A stretch of 64,000 nucleotides of DNA from Mesoaciditoga sp. (GCA_015491995.1 WGFY01000013.1:1-64000), one strand, 5' to 3'; counted from the first letter of the stretch, positions 50,571 through 62,750 are shown. Made by a program: numbers and translations. The notes: generated by a model not told the origin, from the letters alone.

Positions 50571-51251
50571 TTGCTTAATTTAGGAGTCCTGTTCAACACC
50601 TTTGCGGTGATATTGGGAAGCATCATTGGAATACCTTTAGGTTCGAAATTGGCCGAGAGGTACAAGGACACCCTTTTCATCTCCATCGGGGCGATTACCA
50701 TTTTGATAGGTGTCAAGATGGGAATCGATGCCGACAATTTTCTTATAGTGCTCGGAAGCCTTGCGATTGGAGGGCTGATCGGTGAGTGGCTGAAAATAGA
50801 GGAGAAGATCACACACCTTGCCGGCCGCTTTTCAAAAAAAGATGAGAGCACTTTTGCCGCTGGGTTTGTTTTTGCAACGGTCCTCTTCACAGTAGGTCCA
50901 ATGACGATTTTAGGTTGTATCGATGCGGGAGTGACCAATAACAATCAACTGCTTTACGTAAAATCCACCATGGACGGTATTAGCTCGATGATCCTTGCCT
51001 CTGTTTATGGAAAGGGCATCTTAGCCTCTTCTATAGGTGTTTACCTTATAGAAGGTGGCTTGGTTATGTTTTCATCTTCACTTCATTTTTTGACATTTCC
51101 AATTTACATTCATGATTTTACAGCAGTTGGTGGTGCCATTCTCATAATGATCGCAATCAGACTCTTGAAAATAAAAGAAATAAAAGCGGGAAATTTTCTC
51201 CCCGCTTTAGTCATTGTACCAATATTAGATCTTGTCAAAAACATACGTTGA
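50571..51251 (+). CDS. DUF554 family membrane protein
   Basis: LGVLFNTFAVILGSIIGIPLGSKLAERYKDTLFISIGAITILIGVKMG; TTG-type start. Confidence 0.9.
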   Translation: MLNLGVLFNTFAVILGSIIGIPLGSKLAERYKDTLFISIGAITILIGVKMGIDADNFLIVLGSLAIGGLIGEWLKIEEKITHLAGRFSKKDESTFAAGFVFATVLFTVGPMTILGCIDAGVTNNNQLLYVKSTMDGISSMILASVYGKGILASSIGVYLIEGGLVMFSSSLHFLTFPIYIHDFTAVGGAILIMIAIRLLKIKEIKAGNFLPALVIVPILDLVKNIR

Positions 51252-51265
51252 ATTAATATGAAAGC

Positions 51266-52237
51266 CTATTTCAAGATACCTTTTATTATGAATTCCGTTG
51301 CTTCATCTTCAGACATACCTTTTGCCATAAGGGTGTTTAACTGCTTGGAGTTAACTCGGCCAATGGAAGCCTCATGCGTTAACTCGGCCAGATCGTTGGT
51401 AACTTTCAAAACCGGTAAAGTGGAAACATCGACTTTTTCACCTTTTGTGATCTCGTTGCACTCTATATGACCCTTCGAATATGGCGCATTACCAAAAGCC
51501 TCATTAACTATCCTTGCATGTGTTTCATCAGTGGCGACAACCGTGGATTTTGCTATTCCACGAGCTCCTCTACCGTTCAATCCCAAACTCTCGATTATGG
51601 CTATTTCATCATTCTTTTTTCCTCGTATTTTACTCTCAAGCTCCGCAACCGCATTTTTTTTCAAATCGACATCCACACGAACTTTCAAAGTTCCAACCCT
51701 CGTTTTCGTCAATTCAAATGAATTCTTGTACTCTCCACCATCATCGACAACAGCATGTGTGTCCGAAATCAGGGTAATACCGCCCGCTTCGGAATGAAAA
51801 TGCTCATCTTCGTAAATCATGCTGGCGTTCTTTCCAATTTGAACCGTTGCAACCATTTTGTGAGTCAACTTTGTAGACCAAGGAAAAGAGCAATGTGATA
51901 TGAATTTCACGCTTGCTCCGTCTTCCACAACGAAGTCGAAATTCACACGTTGTTCTCCTTCTTTTCCAAGAAAGCCCGTACACAGATGTATTGGCATGTC
52001 TATCTTTTTGCCTTTTAATATTTTTATCTTTGCCCATACTCCTTTTTCTTGACTTCCAGACTCTATCTTAACGCCATCAACACTGTTAAGTCCTATGATC
52101 TTATTCCCGCTTATTATTATGGAAGCCACGCGCTTGTCCAAAAGTTTTGAAGTGTCTCCGCCACTTTTTTCATAGGCTTCCGCAAGTTTTTCAAATTCTT
52201 TCGAATAATTAGGAGCTATGATATCCACTTCACTCAC
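51266..52237 (-). CDS. sufB: SufB/SufD-family Fe-S scaffold protein
   Basis: IHLCTGFLGKEGEQRVNFDFVVEDGASVKFISHCSFPW, THEASIGRVNSKQLNTLMAKGMSEDEATEFIIKG. Confidence 0.92.
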   Translation of the reverse strand: MSEVDIIAPNYSKEFEKLAEAYEKSGGDTSKLLDKRVASIIISGNKIIGLNSVDGVKIESGSQEKGVWAKIKILKGKKIDMPIHLCTGFLGKEGEQRVNFDFVVEDGASVKFISHCSFPWSTKLTHKMVATVQIGKNASMIYEDEHFHSEAGGITLISDTHAVVDDGGEYKNSFELTKTRVGTLKVRVDVDLKKNAVAELESKIRGKKNDEIAIIESLGLNGRGARGIAKSTVVATDETHARIVNEAFGNAPYSKGHIECNEITKGEKVDVSTLPVLKVTNDLAELTHEASIGRVNSKQLNTLMAKGMSEDEATEFIIKGILK

Positions 52238-52965
52238 CTCCTTTCAATACTCTCAAGAATTTCGTTTGGATGATCGCAACGATCGCAAAGATGCTTGTAA
52301 TACTCGGACATCTTTTCAGGAGAACCCTGGTTTAAAATCATTCCAGCACACATAAGGTAAGCGTAATCGCTGTTTTGCAGTACTTCTTCTCGGTGAGTTA
52401 TGGTTATCGTTGTTGTCCCGTTAGAATTCAGGGTGTTTATTATCTCAGATATCGTGTCAAGAGACATCATATCTATTCCGGAGTCAGGCTCGTCAAGAAT
52501 AACGTATCGCGCGTTCAACATGAGAACAGAAGCGAGTTCTATTCTCTTTCTTTCTCCTCCGCTTAACGATTCATCCACTTGACGTTTTAGATACTCTTCA
52601 TTCAATCCGGAGAGTTTAAGGATTTTTTTGGTCTCTTCATAGGAAGATTTTACTTTGCCGCCGAGCGTTAAATAGTCAAAAGTCGTGATGCCTTCAAATC
52701 TTACACTTTCTTGAAAAGATATCGTTATACCAAGCTTGGCTCTTTCATATATGCCCAATTGGGTGATATCTTTGCCATCAAGTAGAATCATTCCCTTCTG
52801 AGGTTTGTACCTTTCAATTCCCATGATCAAATTGGCAACCGTGGATTTTCCAGTTCCGTTGTTACCGAGAATGACATAGCGCTTTCCGTTTTCAAAATTC
52901 ATGCTAAGATTCTTCAGTATTGGTTTTCCCTCAATAAAAAGATGTATGTTTTTTAATTCAAGCAT
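52234..52965 (-). CDS. sufC: Fe-S assembly ATPase SufC
   Basis: ILGNNGTGKSTVANLIMGIERYKPQKG, LSGGERKRIELASVLMLNARYVILDEPDSGIDM. Confidence 0.94.
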   Translation of the reverse strand: MLELKNIHLFIEGKPILKNLSMNFENGKRYVILGNNGTGKSTVANLIMGIERYKPQKGMILLDGKDITQLGIYERAKLGITISFQESVRFEGITTFDYLTLGGKVKSSYEETKKILKLSGLNEEYLKRQVDESLSGGERKRIELASVLMLNARYVILDEPDSGIDMMSLDTISEIINTLNSNGTTTITITHREEVLQNSDYAYLMCAGMILNQGSPEKMSEYYKHLCDRCDHPNEILESIERR

Positions 52966-53237
52966 ACCAAACTCTCCTTTTTTAGTCTAAAAAAAGTATA
53001 AACCCACCTTATGTAGGTATAATTTCAAATCACTTACTTTTTGTGAACGACTTTCAAAGAAAAACTCATCCTCTATAATATTGTAGGATGAATTTAAAAA
53101 TACGCTTGCATTATACAACCATTTTGTGTCAAAAATGTCTGAGACGAATAAATGCTTAGAGATATCAAAATCACTTGAAATATCTAAAACTCTTTTTTAA
53201 ATTTAGGTAACTTTTCAAAGCATGTGATATTACCATG

Positions 53238-53266
53238 TTGACTATTTCGAACTCATGTTGTACAAT
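53238..53266 (+). promoter_or_regulatory. Promoter of the str/S10 ribosomal operon
   Basis: TTGACT, 17-nt spacer, TACAAT upstream of rpsL. Confidence 0.65.
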
Positions 53267-53314
53267 ACAATAGCTTTGATTTGTTAAATTGAAAGGAGGC
53301 AAGTGATCCGACAA

Positions 53315-53695
53315 ATGCCTACAATAAATCAGTTGATAAGAAAAGGTAGGAGCACGAGTAAGTCGAAGACCAAATCACCAGCTCTTGGTGGGAACCCACA
53401 AAAGAGGGGTGTTTGTGTACGTGTTACCACTCAAACTCCTAAAAAGCCTAATTCCGCTTTACGAAAAATTGCGAGGGTAAGATTGACAAACGGAATTGAA
53501 GTGACAACTTACATCCCTGGAATAGGACATAATCTCCAAGAACATTCGGTAGTTCTCGTAAGAGGTGGAAGAGTTAAGGATCTTCCTGGTGTAAGATATA
53601 AGATAATAAGGGGAACGTTAGATACTGAAGGAGTCGAGGGAAGAAGAAAGGCCAGAAGCAAATACGGCATGAAGCGCCCGAAGAAGAGCGCATGA
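53315..53695 (+). CDS. rpsL: 30S ribosomal protein S12
   Basis: [12 protein letters not shown] ... [20 protein letters not shown]. Confidence 0.98.
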   Translation: MPTINQLIRKGRSTSKSKTKSPALGGNPQKRGVCVRVTTQTPKKPNSALRKIARVRLTNGIEVTTYIPGIGHNLQEHSVVLVRGGRVKDLPGVRYKIIRGTLDTEGVEGRRKARSKYGMKRPKKSA

Positions 53696-53714
53696 GTTTC
53701 GGAGGTATTGTGAT

Positions 53715-54182
53715 ATGAGAAGACGAAAAGCTGAAGTGAGAGTTGTTTCTCCCGATCCAGTCTATCATGATGTGCTTGTGACTAAGTTTATAAATAAGAT
53801 CATGTGGGACGGTAAAAAGTCCAAAGCCCAGAAGATCTTTTATGGAGCTATGGATAGTGTTGCCAAAAAAACAGGAAAAGAGCCTTTGGAGGTTTTCAAG
53901 AAAGCTTTTGAAAACGTCGCACCTGTTTTGGAGGTAAGGCCAAAAAGAGTTGGTGGAGCAACCTATCAAGTCCCAATAGAGGTCAAAGAGCCAAGGAGAA
54001 CATCACTTGGTATCAGATGGATCGTTGGAGCCGCTCGCGCCAAAAAAGGTAAGCCTATGAGTCAAAAATTGGCAGAAGAGCTTTTAAGTGCTTACGAAAA
54101 TTCTGGAGTAGCAGTTAAAAAAAGAGAAGATGTTCAGAAGATGGCGGAAGCTAACAGGGCTTTTGCACATTACAGATGGTGA
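53715..54182 (+). CDS. rpsG: 30S ribosomal protein S7
   Basis: [36 protein letters not shown]. Confidence 0.98.
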   Translation: MRRRKAEVRVVSPDPVYHDVLVTKFINKIMWDGKKSKAQKIFYGAMDSVAKKTGKEPLEVFKKAFENVAPVLEVRPKRVGGATYQVPIEVKEPRRTSLGIRWIVGAARAKKGKPMSQKLAEELLSAYENSGVAVKKREDVQKMAEANRAFAHYRW

Positions 54183-54190
54183 TGTAACGT

Positions 54191-56257
54191 ATGGCGGAAC
54201 GCACGCTTTTACTTGATAAGCTTAGAAATATAGGTATAATGGCACATATTGACGCTGGTAAAACCACGACTACTGAGCGTATACTTTTTTATTCCGGAAA
54301 GAAACACGCCATTGGGAATGTGGATGAAGGAAACACCACAACCGATTGGATGGTTCAAGAAAAAGAAAGAGGAATTACGATCACGTCGGCTTCCATATCT
54401 TTTGATTGGGAAGGGTACCGTGTTAATTTGATCGATACGCCCGGGCACGTGGACTTTACAGTTGAGGTAGAACGCGCATTGAGGGTACTTGACGGTGCAG
54501 TTGCTGTTTTTGACGCTGCAGCTGGAGTAGAACCGCAGTCTGAAACTGTTTGGAGACAAGCAAATAAATATGACGTCCCTAGAATTGCTTTCATGAACAA
54601 AATGGATAAAATGGGTGCCGATTTTGACATGTCTGTTAAATCCATGGTCGATAAGCTTGGAGCAAATCCAATTGCCCTTCAATATCCGATAGGTGTTGAA
54701 AACGAGTTTGAAGGCGTAATAGATCTTATCAGGATGAAAGCCGTAAAATGGGATGATGATCTTGGACTTGAAATTAAGTACGCAGAGATTCCGGACAGCC
54801 TTAGCGAAAAAGCAGAAGAACTCAAAGATGAACTCATAACACAACTTGCAAATATAGATGATGAAATACTCCAAATGTATCTTGATGGTGAAGAAATTCC
54901 GATGGATAAGGTGAAATCCGTCATTCGTAAGGGAACTATCGAATCGAAATTCGTTCCGGTGTTTTGTGGTTCTGCCTTCAAAAACAAAGGAGTTCAACCT
55001 TTGATAGATGCAATAGTGGATTATCTTCCATCACCGCTGGATATGCCCCCCATTAAAGGGAAAACAGTTGATGGTGATAAGGTAGAACGTCATTCTTCTC
55101 CAAACGATCCGTTCTGTGCTTTGGCTTTCAAGATCATGTCCGATCCATATGTTGGAAAATTAACCTATTTCAGAGTCTATTCAGGAAAGCTAAACAAAGG
55201 AAGTTATGTCTACAACTCAAGTAGAAATATCAAAGAACGAGTTTCAAGGCTGATGTTCATGTTCGCCGATAAAAGGCAGGATGTCGATTACGTTGCCGCT
55301 GGTGACATAGTTGCAGGCATAGGAATGAGGTCAACCACTACCGGAGACACCCTTTCTTCAGAAGACAATCCGGTGATCCTTGAGTCAATAGAGTTTCCTG
55401 AACCGGTCATATCAATAGCCGTGGAACCAGAAACAAGAAACGAGGAGTCAAAGCTCGATGCGGCTTTAACCCGGCTTATGGATGAAGATCCTACTTTCAG
55501 AGTTTCCACAGATAAGGAAAGTGGCGAAACGATTCTTTCTGGAATGGGCGAATTGCACCTTGAGATAATAATAGACAGACTCAAAAGAGAATTCAACGTT
55601 CAAACAAGGGTCGGACAACCACAAGTTGCGTATCGTGAAACTATAACGGTTCCTGTGGATACTGAAGGAAAATATATTCGACAAAGTGGTGGACGTGGAC
55701 AGTACGGACATGTTAGAATACGTTTTGAACCACTTGAACGTGGAAAAGGAATTGTCTTTGAAAACAAGGTTGTAGGAGGATCCGTTCCTAAGGAATACAT
55801 TTCTGCTGTGGGAGCCGGTGTAAAAGAAGCGTTGATGATTGGAATGTTGGGAGGATATCCTGTTGTAGACGTTAAGGCTACTTTATACGATGGTTCTTAT
55901 CATGAAGTTGATTCCTCAGAAATGGCTTTTAAAATAGCAGCTTCTATGGCGGTGAAAGAAGCTCTCTCTAAGGGAAAATCGAGGCTTATGGAGCCAATTA
56001 TGGAGATCGAAATTACGACACCTGAGGAATACATGGGAGACGTAGTTGCAGATCTCAATTCCAAGAGAGCTCAAATTCTTGGTTTCGACACACGCGGAAA
56101 TGCACGCGTTATAAAAGCGTATGCTCCGCTTGGAAGGCTTTTTGGATATGCGACCATTTTAAGGTCCTTAAGCCAGGGAAGATCGATTTACATGATGAAA
56201 TTCTCACATTATGCGGAAGTCCCACAAGACTTCGCTGATAAAGTACTAAACAGGTAA
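54191..56257 (+). CDS. fusA: Elongation factor G
   Basis: [49 protein letters not shown]. Confidence 0.98.
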   Translation: MAERTLLLDKLRNIGIMAHIDAGKTTTTERILFYSGKKHAIGNVDEGNTTTDWMVQEKERGITITSASISFDWEGYRVNLIDTPGHVDFTVEVERALRVLDGAVAVFDAAAGVEPQSETVWRQANKYDVPRIAFMNKMDKMGADFDMSVKSMVDKLGANPIALQYPIGVENEFEGVIDLIRMKAVKWDDDLGLEIKYAEIPDSLSEKAEELKDELITQLANIDDEILQMYLDGEEIPMDKVKSVIRKGTIESKFVPVFCGSAFKNKGVQPLIDAIVDYLPSPLDMPPIKGKTVDGDKVERHSSPNDPFCALAFKIMSDPYVGKLTYFRVYSGKLNKGSYVYNSSRNIKERVSRLMFMFADKRQDVDYVAAGDIVAGIGMRSTTTGDTLSSEDNPVILESIEFPEPVISIAVEPETRNEESKLDAALTRLMDEDPTFRVSTDKESGETILSGMGELHLEIIIDRLKREFNVQTRVGQPQVAYRETITVPVDTEGKYIRQSGGRGQYGHVRIRFEPLERGKGIVFENKVVGGSVPKEYISAVGAGVKEALMIGMLGGYPVVDVKATLYDGSYHEVDSSEMAFKIAASMAVKEALSKGKSRLMEPIMEIEITTPEEYMGDVVADLNSKRAQILGFDTRGNARVIKAYAPLGRLFGYATILRSLSQGRSIYMMKFSHYAEVPQDFADKVLNR

Positions 56258-56292
56258 TAACCTTTAAAAACATTTAAGGAGGTTGAATTTCA

Positions 56293-57489
56293 ATGGCAAA
56301 AGAGAAATTCGTAAGAAACAAACCACACCTCAACATTGGAACGATAGGACATATCGATCATGGTAAGACAACTTTAACGGCAGCGATTACCAAAATACTT
56401 GCCATGAAAGGTGGAGCCGATTTTATACCATTTGATGAGATTGACAAAGCTCCGGAAGAAAAGGCAAGGGGTATAACGATAAACACAGCGCACGTTGAAT
56501 ACGAGACAGATAAAAGACACTACGCTCATATCGATTGCCCTGGACACGCTGACTACATCAAGAACATGATCACCGGCGCTGCTCAGATGGACGGTGCCAT
56601 ATTGGTTGTAGCGGCGACTGATGGCCCGATGCCTCAGACGAGAGAACACATATTGCTTGCTCATCAGGTTAACGTTCCAGCGATGGTTGTCTACATCAAC
56701 AAAGTTGATATGGTTGACGATCCAGAACTCATCGACTTGGTTGAAATGGAAGTCAGGGAACTTCTTTCCAAATACGAATATCCTGGTGATGATGTTCCGG
56801 TTATTCGTGGAAGTGCTCTAAAAGCCCTTCAGTCTGACAGCATAGATAACGAATGGGCAAAGAGTATCATCGAACTTATGGACGCCGTCGACAGTTACGT
56901 TCCAAATCCAGTTAGAGATGTTGATAAACCTTTCCTCATGCCCATAGAAGATATTTTCACCATCACAGGTCGTGGAACTGTTGTCACCGGTAGAGTGGAA
57001 CGTGGAAAGATTCATGTCAACGATGAAGCAGAGATTATCGGCTTAAGACCAACAAGAAAAACGGTTGTTACCGGTGTTGAAATGTTCAGAAAACTTCTTG
57101 ATGAAGGTATGGCAGGAGATAATATCGGATGTCTTCTTAGAGGAGTAAAAAAAGAGGAAGTTGAAAGAGGGCAAGTTCTTGCCAAAACAGGATCTATAAC
57201 CCCTCATACGAAATTTGAAGCCAACGTTTACGTTTTGAAGAAAGAAGAAGGCGGAAGGCATACTGCATTCGTAAAAGGGTACAGACCACAGTTCTTCATC
57301 AGAACTGCAGATGTTACCGGAACGATCGCAGGCCTTCCTGAAGGTGTCGAAATGGTTATGCCTGGTGACAACACCGTCATGAAAGTTGAACTCATTAAGC
57401 CTGTTGCCCTTGAAGAGGGAATGAGGTTTGCAATACGTGAAGGTGGAAGAACAGTCGGTGCCGGTGTTGTTTCTAAGATAGTTGAGTGA
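56293..57489 (+). CDS. tuf: Elongation factor Tu
   Basis: [60 protein letters not shown]. Confidence 0.98.
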   Translation: MAKEKFVRNKPHLNIGTIGHIDHGKTTLTAAITKILAMKGGADFIPFDEIDKAPEEKARGITINTAHVEYETDKRHYAHIDCPGHADYIKNMITGAAQMDGAILVVAATDGPMPQTREHILLAHQVNVPAMVVYINKVDMVDDPELIDLVEMEVRELLSKYEYPGDDVPVIRGSALKALQSDSIDNEWAKSIIELMDAVDSYVPNPVRDVDKPFLMPIEDIFTITGRGTVVTGRVERGKIHVNDEAEIIGLRPTRKTVVTGVEMFRKLLDEGMAGDNIGCLLRGVKKEEVERGQVLAKTGSITPHTKFEANVYVLKKEEGGRHTAFVKGYRPQFFIRTADVTGTIAGLPEGVEMVMPGDNTVMKVELIKPVALEEGMRFAIREGGRTVGAGVVSKIVE

Positions 57490-57497
57490 TCAAGCTT

Positions 57498-57518
57498 AAG
57501 GGGGTTCGCTCCCCCTTT
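57498..57518 (+). terminator. Hairpin between tuf and rpsJ
   Basis: AAGGGGG-ttcgct-CCCCCTTT; only a short T run, so possibly partial terminator or processing site. Confidence 0.5.
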
Positions 57519-57542
57519 GGCTCTTGAAGGAGGTTTATTTGA

Positions 57543-57851
57543 ATGGCAAAGTCTAAGATTCGAATAAAGTTAAAGGCATACGATCACGAATTGCTTGATC
57601 AATCGGCTAAAAAGATCGTAGAGACAGTAAAGAAGACAAACGCCAAAGTATCAGGTCCTATACCCCTTCCAACGGAGAGAACCGTTTACTGTGTCTTGAG
57701 GTCTCCTCATGTCAACAAAGATTCAAGGGAGCATTTTGAGAAGATTGTTCATAAAAGATTGATTGACATTCTTGAAACGCAACCTCAGACAGTGGAATCG
57801 TTGATGAAAATGGATCTCCCGGCCGGCGTGGAAGTGGAGTTAAAACTTTGA
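57543..57851 (+). CDS. rpsJ: 30S ribosomal protein S10
   Basis: [27 protein letters not shown] ... [26 protein letters not shown]. Confidence 0.98.
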   Translation: MAKSKIRIKLKAYDHELLDQSAKKIVETVKKTNAKVSGPIPLPTERTVYCVLRSPHVNKDSREHFEKIVHKRLIDILETQPQTVESLMKMDLPAGVEVELKL

Positions 57852-57877
57852 CAGAACGGCTGGAGGTGCTTTAAATT

Positions 57878-58504
57878 ATGAAAGCGTTAATTGGGAAAAA
57901 AATAGGGATGACGATGATATACAAAGATGGTATTGCCGTACCAGTTACCGTCGTCAAAGCAGGGCCATGCGTGGTTGTGCAAAAAAAGAACGACAAGACA
58001 GATGGATATAATGCCATACAGATAGGTTTTGAAGATATTTCATCTAAACACACGAATAAGCCTATGGAAGGACATTTTAAAAAAGCTGGGATCAAATCTC
58101 AGCGTTACCTTAAAGAAGTCAGACTCGATAACATCGATGATTACAAAATAGGTCAGGTTGTTGATGTTTCAGTCTTTGAAGAAGGCGAATTGATAGACGT
58201 ATCCGCCAAAACAAAAGGAAAAGGGTTTCAGGGTGCTGTGAAGAGATGGAATTTTAGAGGTCATGATAGAACACACGGTACGAAATATCCAAGGCATGGT
58301 TCTACTGGAATGCATACTTATCCTGGAAGAGTTTTAAAAGGCACAAAAATGGCCGGACACATGGGAGACGTTAACAGAACTATTCTTAACCTTGAAGTTG
58401 TTAAGGTTGATAAAGACAACTCTCTTTTAGCTGTAAAAGGTGCTTTGCCAGGTGCCAGGGGATCTCTTGTTTACCTGAGAACTGCCGTACGAGAAGGAAA
58501 GTGA
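57878..58504 (+). CDS. rplC: 50S ribosomal protein L3
   Basis: KALIGKKIGMTMIYKDG ... GKGFQGAVKRWNFRGHDRTHGTKYPRHGST. Confidence 0.98.
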   Translation: MKALIGKKIGMTMIYKDGIAVPVTVVKAGPCVVVQKKNDKTDGYNAIQIGFEDISSKHTNKPMEGHFKKAGIKSQRYLKEVRLDNIDDYKIGQVVDVSVFEEGELIDVSAKTKGKGFQGAVKRWNFRGHDRTHGTKYPRHGSTGMHTYPGRVLKGTKMAGHMGDVNRTILNLEVVKVDKDNSLLAVKGALPGARGSLVYLRTAVREGK

Positions 58505-58509
58505 TTGCT

Positions 58510-59181
58510 ATGGCTGAAGTTGGAGTGCTTAATTTAGAAGGTCAAAAAGTTGGGGAACTTTCTCTGTCTGATAAAATTTTTAACATCGAACCGAATACCG
58601 ATTTACTTTTTAGATACATTCATAAACAATTGGCAGATAGAAGAAAAGGAACAGCTTGTGCTAAGACAAAAGCAGAGGTTTCTGGCGGTGGAAGAAAGCC
58701 ATGGGCACAAAAGCATACTGGTCGCGCGCGAGCTGGATCGAACAGATCTCCTCTATGGAGACATGGCGGAGTAACTTTTGCGCCGAAACCAAGAGATTTT
58801 TCAGAGAGCCTAAACAAAAAGATGAAAGCTGGTGCGATTAAATCTGCCCTTTCGGCTAAATTCAGAGATGGAAAACTTGTTGTGGTGGAAGGCATCGAAA
58901 TGAACGAGCCAAAGACCAAGCAGCTCATCGATCTTTCTAAAAAAATACTGCCGACCATGAACGCATTGTATGTTCTTGATAGCAGTGTTAAAGAACAGTT
59001 GAATGTGAAGAGATCTGCCAACAACATCCCCAAATTGAAAGTTATCGTTGCAGACAACACGGGAAAAGATAAAACAAATGTTGATGGGCTGAACGTGTTC
59101 GATATCATGAAGCATGAATGGCTTGTTCTTACGAAAAACACCGTAAAAAAAATAACGGAGGTGTATGAGAATGGCAAGTGA
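58510..59181 (+). CDS. rplD: 50S ribosomal protein L4
   Basis: RKGTACAKTKAEVSGGGRKPWAQKHTGRARAGSNRSPLWRHGG. Confidence 0.97.
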   Translation: MAEVGVLNLEGQKVGELSLSDKIFNIEPNTDLLFRYIHKQLADRRKGTACAKTKAEVSGGGRKPWAQKHTGRARAGSNRSPLWRHGGVTFAPKPRDFSESLNKKMKAGAIKSALSAKFRDGKLVVVEGIEMNEPKTKQLIDLSKKILPTMNALYVLDSSVKEQLNVKRSANNIPKLKVIVADNTGKDKTNVDGLNVFDIMKHEWLVLTKNTVKKITEVYENGK

Positions 59182-59470
59182 TATCACACCACACGATGTT
59201 ATACTGCGGCCAATAGTAACTGAAAAATCGACTTCCAACATAGAAAATGCCACGTACACCTTTGAAGTTGACTCAAGAATGAACAAATATCAAATCAGAG
59301 ATGCTATTGAGAAGTTGTACAATGTCGAGGTCGCCAATGTCAGAGTGATGAATTACAAAGGAAAACCCAAGAGATATGGGAAGTCTGAAGGGTATTCTCG
59401 TTCATACAAAAAGGCCGTCATCAAATTAGAAGATGGGTTTAAGATACAAGAATTCGAGGGATTGATTTGA
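59171..59470 (+). CDS. rplW: 50S ribosomal protein L23
   Basis: DVILRPIVTEKSTSNIENATYTFEVDSRMNKYQIRDAIEKLYNVEVANV. Confidence 0.97.
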   Translation: MASDITPHDVILRPIVTEKSTSNIENATYTFEVDSRMNKYQIRDAIEKLYNVEVANVRVMNYKGKPKRYGKSEGYSRSYKKAVIKLEDGFKIQEFEGLI

Positions 59471-59503
59471 TGAATTACGAATTGCTGAAAGGAGAATCTC
59501 CAT

Positions 59504-60337
59504 ATGGGTCTTAAGAAGTACAAACCCACTAGCTCTGGAAGAAGACATATGATCTCATCTGACTTCAGTGAGATAACAAAAGATAAACCAGAGAAATCTC
59601 TTACCAAAGCGTTGAAATCAAAGGCTGGAAGGAATTCATATGGTCGAATCACGGTAAGACATCAGGGCGGTGGAAATAAAAAGAAATACAGAGTAATAGA
59701 TTTTAGAAGAGATAAGTTCGGTGTTCCCGCAAAGGTCTTTTCCATAGAGTACGATCCGAACAGAAGCGCAAGGATCGCCTTGCTTCATTATGCAGATGGA
59801 GAGAAAAGATACATACTTGCTCCGAAAGGTTTAAAAATTGGAGAAGTTGTGAAATCTGGACAAGATGCGGAGATAAAAAACGGCAATGCTCTTCCGTTGA
59901 CGAGCATACCCATTGGTACGTTTGTTCACAACGTTGAATTCAAGCCAGGGCTTGGTGGCAAAATAGCAAGGAGTGCTGGTTCATCTGTGCAGCTTATGGC
60001 TCGTGAAAGCGGGTATGCCCTTCTTAAAATGCCTTCTGGGGAACTTAGAAGGGTGAAAGAGGCGTGCATGGCAACAATCGGTGTTATTGGAAACGAACAA
60101 CACTCTAACGAATCCTATGGAAAAGCTGGAAGAAAGAGATGGCTTGGCATAAGGCCTACCGTTCGAGGTATGACCATGAACCCGGTAGACCATCCAATGG
60201 GTGGAGGAGAAGGAAAAACAAAAGGCGGTAAGATACCTCAAAGTCCGTGGGGAGTGCCAGCAAAAGGGTACAAAACTCGAAGAGGAAAAAGACCATCTGA
60301 TAAATTGATAGTTAGACGTAGGAAATCCGGCAAGTGA
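59504..60337 (+). CDS. rplB: 50S ribosomal protein L2
   Basis: [30 protein letters not shown] ... [18 protein letters not shown]. Confidence 0.98.
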   Translation: MGLKKYKPTSSGRRHMISSDFSEITKDKPEKSLTKALKSKAGRNSYGRITVRHQGGGNKKKYRVIDFRRDKFGVPAKVFSIEYDPNRSARIALLHYADGEKRYILAPKGLKIGEVVKSGQDAEIKNGNALPLTSIPIGTFVHNVEFKPGLGGKIARSAGSSVQLMARESGYALLKMPSGELRRVKEACMATIGVIGNEQHSNESYGKAGRKRWLGIRPTVRGMTMNPVDHPMGGGEGKTKGGKIPQSPWGVPAKGYKTRRGKRPSDKLIVRRRKSGK

Positions 60338-60356
60338 TTGAAAGGAGGAAAGAAGT

Positions 60357-60644
60357 GTGAGTCGCTCGACCAAAAAAGGGCCTTACGTTGATTTGAAACT
60401 TCTCAAAAAAGTGCAGGCTCTTAACGAAACGGGTCAAAAGAAGGTCATCAAGACATGGTCAAGAGCGTCGATGATCGTTCCTGAGATGATAGGACATACG
60501 ATAGCCGTTCATAACGGAAGGAAACATATTCCGGTTTATGTAACAGAGGCAATGGTTGGTCATAGATTAGGTGAGTTTTCTCCAACTAGACGTTTTGGTG
60601 GGCATGCCGATAGGCGCGCCTCTAAGGGAGAAGTGAAGAAATGA
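60357..60644 (+). CDS. rpsS: 30S ribosomal protein S19
   Basis: [19 protein letters not shown] ... [39 protein letters not shown]. Confidence 0.98.
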   Translation: MSRSTKKGPYVDLKLLKKVQALNETGQKKVIKTWSRASMIVPEMIGHTIAVHNGRKHIPVYVTEAMVGHRLGEFSPTRRFGGHADRRASKGEVKK

Positions 60645-60658
60645 GGAGGATGATTTGA

Positions 60659-61117
60659 ATGCCAGAAAACAAAAAAAGACCTAAGCGTTCAATCTTCCAC
60701 AGGATGAGGAAAGCCTCCGAGCAGCCTCCCATAGAGGCCAAAGCTGTTGGAAGATATCTTCAGGTGAGCCCTTATAAAGTAAGGCCTGTTTTAAATGCAA
60801 TTCGTGGTAAGAGCGTTAGCGAAGCTCTTCAAATTTTGGAATTTTCCAACAGAAAGGGTGCTAAACTTACGGAGAAAATTTTGAATTCGGCTATAGCAAA
60901 TGCTGAAAACAATTTTGATCTCAACGTTGACTCTTTATATATTTCCAAGTGCAGTGCTGATGATGGCCCAAGATTGAAAAGAATGAATCCTATGGCCCGC
61001 GGGCGTGCTTCGTTGATACTTAAAAGACAATCGCACATAACGATCGTTGTTAAAGACAGATCAAAAGAAGAATCTTTGAAAGAAATCAATACTTCCGACG
61101 AGAGCGAGGTGCAATGA
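60659..61117 (+). CDS. rplV: 50S ribosomal protein L22
   Basis: [31 protein letters not shown] ... [18 protein letters not shown]. Confidence 0.97.
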   Translation: MPENKKRPKRSIFHRMRKASEQPPIEAKAVGRYLQVSPYKVRPVLNAIRGKSVSEALQILEFSNRKGAKLTEKILNSAIANAENNFDLNVDSLYISKCSADDGPRLKRMNPMARGRASLILKRQSHITIVVKDRSKEESLKEINTSDESEVQ

Positions 61118-61118
61118 A

Positions 61119-61763
61119 GTGGGTCAAAAGGTACATCCAAGAGGATTCAGACTGGGAATATCAACCAATTGGCAGGCAACATGGTTCAACGAAAAAAATT
61201 ACTCGGACTATCTGATCGAAGACGAACAAATTCGAAAAATCGTGAAAAAAAATTATTACCATGCTGGAATTTCTGAAATAAGAGTCGCCAGATCTGGAAA
61301 GCGTGCAAATGTCACCGTTGTTACTGGTAGGCCTGGTATATTGATAGGTAAAAAAGGGTCTGAAATAAAGAAAATCAGAAGTCTAATTAAGTCCATTGTA
61401 CCTTCTGAAAGGGATATCAGTATCAGCATCGAAGAGGTCAAAACGCCCGAAGTAGATGCACAACTTACAGCAGAGTTTGTAGCTTCAAGGATAGAAAAAC
61501 GGGCTTCTTACAAAAGAACTATGAAACGTAGTATTCAAATGGCTCAAAAAAGAGGAGCAAAAGGCATCAAAATAATGGTAAGTGGAAGAATAAACGGGGC
61601 TGAAATTGCACGAACAGAGTGGTACAGAGAAGGCAGGGTGCCACTTCAAACGCTCAGAGCTAAGGTGGATTACGGTTTTGCCGTTTCTAAAACAAAGTAC
61701 GGTGTTCTTGGTGTGAAGGTTTGGATCTTCACAGGTGATAAATCAACGGCGAAGTCCGCTTGA
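61119..61763 (+). CDS. rpsC: 30S ribosomal protein S3
   Basis: [42 protein letters not shown] start. Confidence 0.98.
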   Translation: MGQKVHPRGFRLGISTNWQATWFNEKNYSDYLIEDEQIRKIVKKNYYHAGISEIRVARSGKRANVTVVTGRPGILIGKKGSEIKKIRSLIKSIVPSERDISISIEEVKTPEVDAQLTAEFVASRIEKRASYKRTMKRSIQMAQKRGAKGIKIMVSGRINGAEIARTEWYREGRVPLQTLRAKVDYGFAVSKTKYGVLGVKVWIFTGDKSTAKSA

Positions 61764-61780
61764 CTCGTTGATAAGGAGGT

Positions 61781-62215
61781 TTGAAGATGCTTATCCCTAA
61801 AAGGGTTAAATATAGAAAACAACAACGTGGAAGAATGCGAGGCCTTGCGAAGGGTGGAACTGAGATCAATTTCGGTGAATGGGGTCTCAAAGCGTTGGAA
61901 CCATCGTGGATTACCAACAGACAAATAGAGGCTTGTCGTGTAGCCATAACAAGGAAATTAAAAAGAAATGGAATGATTTGGATAAGAATTTTCCCAGACA
62001 AGCCTATAACCAAACATCCCGCAGACAGTAGAATGGGAAAAGGTAAAGGCGCACCCGAAAAGTGGGTGGCGGTTGTCAAGCCTGGCAAGATCATGTTTGA
62101 AATTGGAGGAATAAACAAAGAACTTGCTCAAGAAGCTTTGAGATTGGCTGCAGCGAAACTTCCAATAAAGACTCGGATTGTCTCGCGACCGTCATTCGGA
62201 GGTGAATCAATGTGA
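61781..62215 (+). CDS. rplP: 50S ribosomal protein L16
   Basis: [49 protein letters not shown]. Confidence 0.98.
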   Translation: MKMLIPKRVKYRKQQRGRMRGLAKGGTEINFGEWGLKALEPSWITNRQIEACRVAITRKLKRNGMIWIRIFPDKPITKHPADSRMGKGKGAPEKWVAVVKPGKIMFEIGGINKELAQEALRLAAAKLPIKTRIVSRPSFGGESM

Positions 62216-62445
62216 AGGCGAAAGATCTTCGTGAGATGACAGCAGAAGAATTAAAGATTCTTGTGCTTGAACAAAAAGAAAAGCTGTATAAGCTAAGATT
62301 TCAATTGGAATTATCCCAATTGGATAACACCTCTCAAATTAGAGAGGTCAAAAGGGATATAGCAAGAGTAAAGACTTTGATAAGAGAGAAAGAGCTCGGC
62401 CTTGGGAATATGAGAAAAAAAGGCATTAGAGCCACCTCTGATTGA
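62212..62445 (+). CDS. rpmC: 50S ribosomal protein L29
   Basis: [57 protein letters not shown] start. Confidence 0.97.
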   Translation: MKAKDLREMTAEELKILVLEQKEKLYKLRFQLELSQLDNTSQIREVKRDIARVKTLIREKELGLGNMRKKGIRATSD

Positions 62446-62459
62446 AGGGAGAGGTGAAA

Positions 62460-62750
62460 ATGAAAAAACAACTTGTTGGAAAAGTCGTAAGCGATAAGAT
62501 GAATAAGACAATCGTTGTGGCAGTTGAAAACACAACACACGACCGAAGATTCGGCAAAACTATTTCGAGAACTTCAAAGTACAAAGTTCACGATGAAAAC
62601 AACGAATGTCATGAAGGCGATATCGTGAGGATAGAAGAAACAAGACCCCTTAGCAAGGAAAAAAGCTGGAAGCTTGTTTCTATAATAAAGAAGAACATCC
62701 TAACTTCCGAAGAAGAGAAAGCCAGTGAGGGAGAAGGTGTTCCAGAATGA
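62460..62750 (+). CDS. rpsQ: 30S ribosomal protein S17
   Basis: [49 protein letters not shown]. Confidence 0.97.
   Translation: MKKQLVGKVVSDKMNKTIVVAVENTTHDRRFGKTISRTSKYKVHDENNECHEGDIVRIEETRPLSKEKSWKLVSIIKKNILTSEEEKASEGEGVPE

Noticed and set aside
54209-54997. Long antisense ORF (262 aa) opposite fusA
   Set aside because: Shadow ORF of a strongly conserved EF-G gene; no protein-like motifs.
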